Positions 62,083 through 64,000 of a stretch of 64,000 nucleotides of DNA are shown here, piece by piece (the stretch's first letter is position 1; every line of letters begins with the position of its first letter). Origin of the DNA: Cycas panzhihuaensis (lineage: Eukaryota > Cycadophyta); NCBI GenBank assembly GCA_023213395.1, contig CM041465.1, positions 193,633,741 to 193,697,740 on the forward strand, given 5' to 3'. The position numbers and the translations under genes are program-made. Under the pieces are notes generated by a model, which made no database searches, had not been told where the DNA came from, and worked only from the letters and a program-made list of their open reading frames with translations.

Positions 62083-62639
62083 TCTTGGTTAGGTTAAAGA
62101 CCTTGGCCTAAGGGTCTTATAATATCCTAGTAAGCTATTATTTCTAGCCCATCATGCCTGCATATTAAAGATTGTGTTCTAGGATTTAGACAACAGTTAT
62201 TATGGGAATGAGCTTCCATGTACTTTGAGTATATTAAAAGATCCCTTCTAGGTATTCTTGAACCCATCTTAGTGAGCCATCAAATGTATGTTATCTATGA
62301 TACACTAGTAAGTAGTTAGCCCTAGGAAGTTACTCTCCACATACCCTAAAGAAGGGACAATACTATTGTAGAGTAGAGCACAACCTCTACGATGGATATT
62401 ATGTATGCCTAGGATCAATATATCTGAGGGCCTATAGACCAAACACTCATTTGAAGGTAGGAAACTACATCCATATATTTTTTTCTATAAGAGAGTCGAA
62501 ACAAAGCTATTAAGAAGGGTTTTAATTAAGGGTCCAAGTAGGGTACGAAACTTTTGAACTAAATATCTGTGATCTAAGAGGGATTTAGAGGTATTATCTA
62601 AATTGAATTTAATTAAAGGCAAAAAAATAAAAAAAACTT

Positions 62640-63470
62640 TAAGATTGAGCTAAGATAAGGAAAAAGAATAGCCTCTAAAATCATCATCCCTAAATAGAAC
62701 TCTGATCTCAATGAGGCCATTACTACATTAGAGAAGAAATTGATGACAAAGTATAGGGCCTTATAGATTGACTTAAAGGAATGGAAGGCTAAGAGGACCA
62801 CATTAAGGAGTTTATGATTAAACTAATAGACAAGGGTACCACTAGTAAGGATAACCCAATGAAAGAAGAGAACCACCCTTGCAAAGGGAAGGAAAGGATA
62901 AATTTTCATATAGATAATGAACTCTTTGATAATAAACATGGGAGACCAACCTACCTCCTAAAGGTATAGCCAAAAGAATTCAATAATGCTAATGTTTAAA
63001 TTTAGGTATCCTAGATGGAGTAGTATTTTTGTCTTTATTAGGTCCCCAATGACAAGAAAATAGTAATAGCCTCCTTGTACATAGAGTCTGAGTCATACTA
63101 ATGGTACTAATATATAAAAAAAAGGTTAGTAGTCTCAATTATGGATGGAATAATTTCATGAAAGACTTGGAGACCTAGTATGAAAACACTTTGGATAATG
63201 ATTATTATATTCAACTTACAAAGATTTGACAGGAGGGGATAGTTTCAAAATACACCTCTATATACCAACATCTCTCTAAATGAGTTAACAACCTTAGTGA
63301 AGAGTAAATACTAGAATTATATATTAGTGGCCTTTAAGATGAGGTTTAATTATGAGCTTCACCTCTTGAACCTCAAATGATCACAAAAGCCATCAAGATA
63401 GGATACTATATTGAAGTAAAGAGCAAGGCATTCTGACAACCAATGCAACTATATACAAATAGAAGAATAT
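62640..63470 (+). pseudogene. gag of chromovirus C
   Basis: Gag core by homology: PKEFNNANV (family PKFNGEDP), then IVIASLYIESES near 63060 (family ASLYLEGEA..WY), RLVVSIMDGII, and later YYIQLTKI / SIYQHLSK and YILVAFKM / ISGL-type helices with MITKAIKIG near the end. Many stops and frame breaks. It would form the particle. Confidence 0.72.
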
Positions 63471-63810
63471 AATCATATGCCCTAATTACATCATAGTCAC
63501 CAATTATTTACTAAATGAAAACCTAGAAAATAAACAAAAAAAGGTTAAAAGCTCTCTATTTCTGATGCAACTAAAAATAACATAAAGAATACCAATGTGT
63601 AAAGAAATAATTATTTATTATTGAGAACATAAATGAGGACACATTGAGGAAGAATATGCTTTAGAATAGTCATATGAGGATAGTCAAAATCTTCAAGGCC
63701 ACCAAAAGCATTAGTATATGAGGAGGAGGAAATAACAATAATTTCAATCCATGCTTTAGTAGGAATTACAACCCCACAAACCTTCAAAATCATTAGATAC
63801 ATTAAGAAAT
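63471..63810 (+). other. C linker between gag and protease
   Basis: No zinc knuckle or other motif recognised. A minus-strand open frame at 63611-63802 is a shadow. Confidence 0.4.
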
Positions 63811-63990
63811 AAAGGGTGGTAGTATTAATTGATTCTGATAATACCTATAATTTTATTAATAAAAAATTAGATGAAGAACTCACTTAGTTTATATATCTAG
63901 TAAAAAAGATATAGGTCATGGTCACCCATGGAGAACACTACCATATGGGGGGAAATGCCACAATGTTTGTGTAACGAACCATTACACTAA
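63811..63990 (+). pseudogene. protease start of chromovirus C
   Basis: Reads VLIDSDNTYNFINKKL (family IDSGSTHNFI), active-site Gly changed to Asp by one transition, then VMVTHGE, matching VTVANGE of the second protease loop. Cut by the window edge soon after. Confidence 0.8.
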
Positions 63991-64000
63991 AACCTCAAGG

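Larger units (their letters stand above)
61804..64000 (+). mobile_element. Ty3/gypsy chromovirus C, continues beyond window
   Basis: PBS, hairpin leader, gag and the start of protease, in order. The rest lies outside the window. Confidence 0.8.

Overview
The window looks like repeat-filled intergenic DNA from a seed plant with a large genome. The evidence is plant-type Ty1/copia and Ty3/gypsy chromovirus retrotransposons primed by initiator tRNA-Met (PBS TGGTATCAGAGC and its TGGTATTAGAGC decay form), plant L1-type LINEs with a C-terminal RNase H domain, and a fragment of a plant Pol theta (TEBICHI) gene. The DNA is AT-rich and visibly depleted by C-to-T/G-to-A transitions. I see no intact host gene, no tRNA or rRNA and no CRISPR. 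The species cannot be named from the sequence.

Layout. 1-14 kb: very decayed minus-strand Ty3/gypsy remnants (gag near 1.1 kb, integrase near 6.3 kb, gag near 13.1 kb, PBS at 13.79 kb). 13.8-20.2 kb: two copies of one minus-strand LTR family, each split by a 5'-truncated LINE with a 17-bp target-site duplication (TSD). 21.7-40.1 kb: a nest. An LTR of family F holds copia element E (21750-39973); E holds the gag-only element D (23566-36182); D holds chromovirus A (24806-31236). D, E and A each have paired LTRs and a 5-bp TSD. 40.1-41.4 kb: a palindrome of about 1.3 kb made of two head-to-head copia LTRs; the right-hand one belongs to element J (gag-integrase, cut off at 43.49 kb). 43.5-46.5 kb: gag-only element G. 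47.8-48.5 kb: second F LTR. 49.1-55.7 kb: chromovirus B, full length but badly decayed. 55.7-59.0 kb: minus-strand chromovirus K. 59.0-59.6 kb: start of an LTR element L. 61.4-64.0 kb: chromovirus C, running off the window.

How the pieces relate. A, B and C are relatives that share a short hairpin (GGTAG...CTACC) 190-330 nt downstream of the PBS. D and G are both non-autonomous: LTR, PBS, long non-coding leader, one gag-like ORF at the 3' end, polypurine tract, LTR, and no pol. D also carries an antisense, internally frameshifted fragment of the Pol theta polymerase domain, the only recognisable host gene sequence here and the most interesting item. Hand-counted LTR divergence falls with nesting depth (E roughly 15-20%, D about 10%, A about 9%), agreeing with the insertion order. 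Nothing here appears able to move on its own: every pol reading frame I could follow is broken.
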